From UMGS172 sp964634675 (lineage in GTDB: Bacteria; Bacillota; Clostridia; Oscillospirales; Acutalibacteraceae), in the NCBI GenBank assembly GCA_964634675.1, contig CAZWLH010000036.1, forward strand, positions 1 through 14,639: a stretch of 14,639 nucleotides of DNA, read 5' to 3'. The translations under genes were made by a program, and so were the position numbers. Below, piece by piece: positions 13,617 to 14,639 of this stretch. The notes below the pieces were generated by a model. That model was given only the letters and a program-made list of their open reading frames with translations. It was not told the DNA's origin and searched no databases. Positions within the stretch are counted from its first letter, which is position 1. Each line of letters starts with the position of its first letter.

Positions 13617-14293
13617 CAAAGGCACCTCAATTCATACCCGATGCCTCTGACGGCCTTGATTTCGGTTTTGGAGCCGACAAAAGAAAGCTTTTTTCGTGTA
13701 AATGACATATAAACCTCGACATTATTGTATTCGGCATCGTTGTCAAAGCCCCAAATCTTTAAAGCCAGCTGCTCTCTTGTTAGAATCGCACCTTTATTCA
13801 GTATGAGATATTCGAGTATTCTGTACTCCTTATCGCCGAGTCTTACCGCCTGTCCGCCGGTTTTGCAGCAGAGTGTGAAGCTGTTTCGGTCAAGTGTAAT
13901 GTCGCCGAAGTGCAGAAGACCGTCGGTTGGATCGATATTACGCCGCGTGAGCGCCCGAAGCCTTGCCAAAAGCTCCTTAGTCATAAACGGCTTGGTCAGA
14001 TAATCGTCGGCACCGCTGTCAAGACCGTTGACCTTGTCATCAAGCTCGGATTTTGCGGTCAGCATAAGTATAGGCGTTTTAACTCCGCTCATCCGTGCAC
14101 GCTTTGCAACCTCAAAGCCATTCATTTGCGGAAGCATTACATCCAGAACCGCTATGTCATAGGCGTTGCTTTCAAGAGCAGACAGTCCGTCCAAGCCGTT
14201 GTAAAAGCAGTCGACGTCGTAATTTTCAATTCTGAGTATTTCCGCTAAAGCCTGCGCCATTCTTTTTTCGTCCTCAATAAGCACCAATCGCAT
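13616..14293 (-). CDS. OmpR/PhoB-family response regulator
   Basis: A 225-residue two-domain regulator. The receiver (1-117) has Glu7/Asp8, phosphorylation site Asp51 (AVLDVMLP), Thr79 and Lys101 (LTKPF). The C-terminal winged helix (about 126-223) has GDKEYRILEYLILNKGAILTREQL and the recognition-helix region YNNVEVYMSFTRKKL, then VRGIGYEL. It is probably phosphorylated by the coupled kinase and should bind direct repeats. A TTCAAT-N5-TTCAAT box lies at its own promoter and at that of the VTC-DUF4956-CotH operon. The start ATG at 14293 has AAGGA about 8 bases upstream. The predicted leader is only some 14 bases, so the ribosome site would lie at the very 5' end of the mRNA. Confidence 0.95.
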   Translation of the reverse strand: MRLVLIEDEKRMAQALAEILRIENYDVDCFYNGLDGLSALESNAYDIAVLDVMLPQMNGFEVAKRARMSGVKTPILMLTAKSELDDKVNGLDSGADDYLTKPFMTKELLARLRALTRRNIDPTDGLLHFGDITLDRNSFTLCCKTGGQAVRLGDKEYRILEYLILNKGAILTREQLALKIWGFDNDAEYNNVEVYMSFTRKKLSFVGSKTEIKAVRGIGYELRCL

Positions 14294-14313
14294 ATTTTCA
14301 CATCCTTAATTTG

Positions 14314-14356
14314 ATTATAGCACAAATAATTGAAAATGAATTGAAATTTGTGTAAA
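14314..14356 (-). promoter_or_regulatory. response regulator promoter with the same direct-repeat box
   Basis: Minus strand: TTTACA (14356-14351), 5 bases, TTCAAT (14345-14340), 5 bases, TTCAAT (14334-14329), 9 bases, TATAAT (14319-14314). The last two are full repeats (TTCAATT twice, 11 bases apart); the first is a weaker third copy in phase. No -35 hexamer fits (AATTCA). The layout matches the VTC promoter and points to positive autoregulation. Confidence 0.7.
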
Positions 14357-14362
14357 TTTCGG

Positions 14363-14391
14363 TTGACAACGGTTGTTTTTGAATGTATAAT
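14363..14391 (+). promoter_or_regulatory. consensus sigma-A promoter of tRNA-Leu(UAA)
   Basis: TTGACA (14363-14368), 17 bases and TATAAT (14386-14391). Transcription would start near 14398, 8 bases before the tRNA. Its -35 lies only 6 bases from the outermost half-site of the divergent response-regulator promoter. Confidence 0.92.
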
Positions 14392-14405
14392 ATTTAAGTA
14401 ATTTT

Positions 14406-14492
14406 GCCGCTGTGGTGGAATAGGCAGACACAAGGGACTTAAAATCCCTCGGTAGCGATACCGTACCGGTTCGACCCCGGTCAGCGGCACCA
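14406..14492 (+). tRNA. tRNA-Leu(UAA)
   Basis: An 87-base class II tRNA. Acceptor arms GCCGCTG (14406-14412) and CAGCGGC (14482-14488) pair perfectly, with discriminator A and an encoded CCA (14490-14492). The anticodon stem-loop is AGGGA-CTTAAAA-TCCCT with anticodon TAA (14440-14442), decoding UUA/UUG. It has a long variable arm typical of Leu, and a T-loop region GGTTCGACCCC. It is fully transcribed by its own promoter and terminator. Confidence 0.97.
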
Positions 14493-14497
14493 TAGCA

Positions 14498-14543
14498 GAA
14501 CCGACAGTTGATACAATTATCGACTGTCGGTTCGTTATTTTTA
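14498..14543 (+). terminator. intrinsic terminator of tRNA-Leu(UAA)
   Basis: A 16-pair stem (14498-14513 with 14518-14533, one G-U) starting GAACCGACAGT, with a four-base loop caat, followed by GTTATTTTTA. It begins five bases after the tRNA CCA. Confidence 0.92.
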
Positions 14544-14639
14544 TGCGAAAAAGGCTTGCTGTAGCAATGTTTTTCGTACTTGCAATAGAACGCTCCCATA
14601 TTCGGATGCGGAAGTTCGGAAACAACCTGAACCTCTACG
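14544..14639. other. unassigned right edge
   Basis: The last 96 bases after the tRNA terminator contain open frames on both strands that run off the edge, but none has a ribosome site or a recognisable motif within the window. A minus-strand frame of 31 codons stops at TAA near 14543-14545 and could be the 3' end of a gene entering from the right. This cannot be decided here. Confidence 0.4.

Noticed and set aside
14245..14625. Overlapping minus-strand open frames of 126 and 94 codons across the right end
   Set aside because: They read antisense through the tRNA-Leu(UAA) gene and its terminator (frames such as TGVEPVRYRYRG and GADRGRTGTVSLPRDFKS are well-known false translations of tRNA genes).
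1..14639. CRISPR array, insertion sequence or prophage genes
   Set aside because: No regularly spaced repeats, transposase motifs or phage structural genes were seen on either strand.

Overview
The window looks like chromosomal DNA of an endospore-forming member of the Clostridia, plausibly an Oscillospirales/Ruminococcaceae-type gut bacterium. The grounds are sporulation and germination genes (yunB, spoIIM, a cwlJ-type hydrolase and a probable gerQ), Gram-positive style intrinsic terminators and strong AGGAGG-type ribosome sites, consensus sigma-A promoters, and moderately low GC with AT-rich gaps. The genus assignment is inference. No rRNA, CRISPR array or insertion sequence was seen.

Layout. 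Positions 1-54 hold the 5' part of a minus-strand tRNA-Leu(UAG). Next come a cytidylate kinase-like protein (213-821) and yunB (882-1568), whose ribosome site lies inside a terminator-like hairpin. A FabG/YmfI-type short-chain reductase converges on yunB with no base between the stop codons. After a 397-base control region rich in TTGACATAA-like repeats comes spoIIM-xerD (2701-4255). Its recombinase carries Lys instead of the first catalytic Arg. A structured 735-base gap without a convincing gene follows, then a second, catalytically complete tyrosine recombinase (4990-6003) and a cwlJ-gerQ-like germination pair (6077-7076). A lipoprotein with a GH16 domain (7188-9017) ends the plus-strand block.

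The right half is a minus-strand block read from 14293 down to 9071: an OmpR-type response regulator and histidine kinase with overlapping stop and start codons, then a tight three-gene operon of VTC-domain polyphosphate polymerase, DUF4956 membrane protein and CotH-family kinase. A plus-strand tRNA-Leu(UAA) with a perfect promoter and terminator closes the window.

Main discovery candidate: the two-component system and the VTC-DUF4956-CotH operon have promoters of the same design (TTCAAT-N5-TTCAAT, then 9 or 10 bases, then TATAAT, with no -35). This suggests that the regulator controls both itself and the polyphosphate/CotH operon. The start of that operon is interleaved with the terminator of the kinase gene, so its transcript should begin inside the terminator loop. 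Together these genes could form a regulated envelope system joining polyphosphate synthesis, a membrane protein and an extracytoplasmic CotH kinase. The GH16 lipoprotein gene converges on it and shares a terminator, but it lacks the regulator box.
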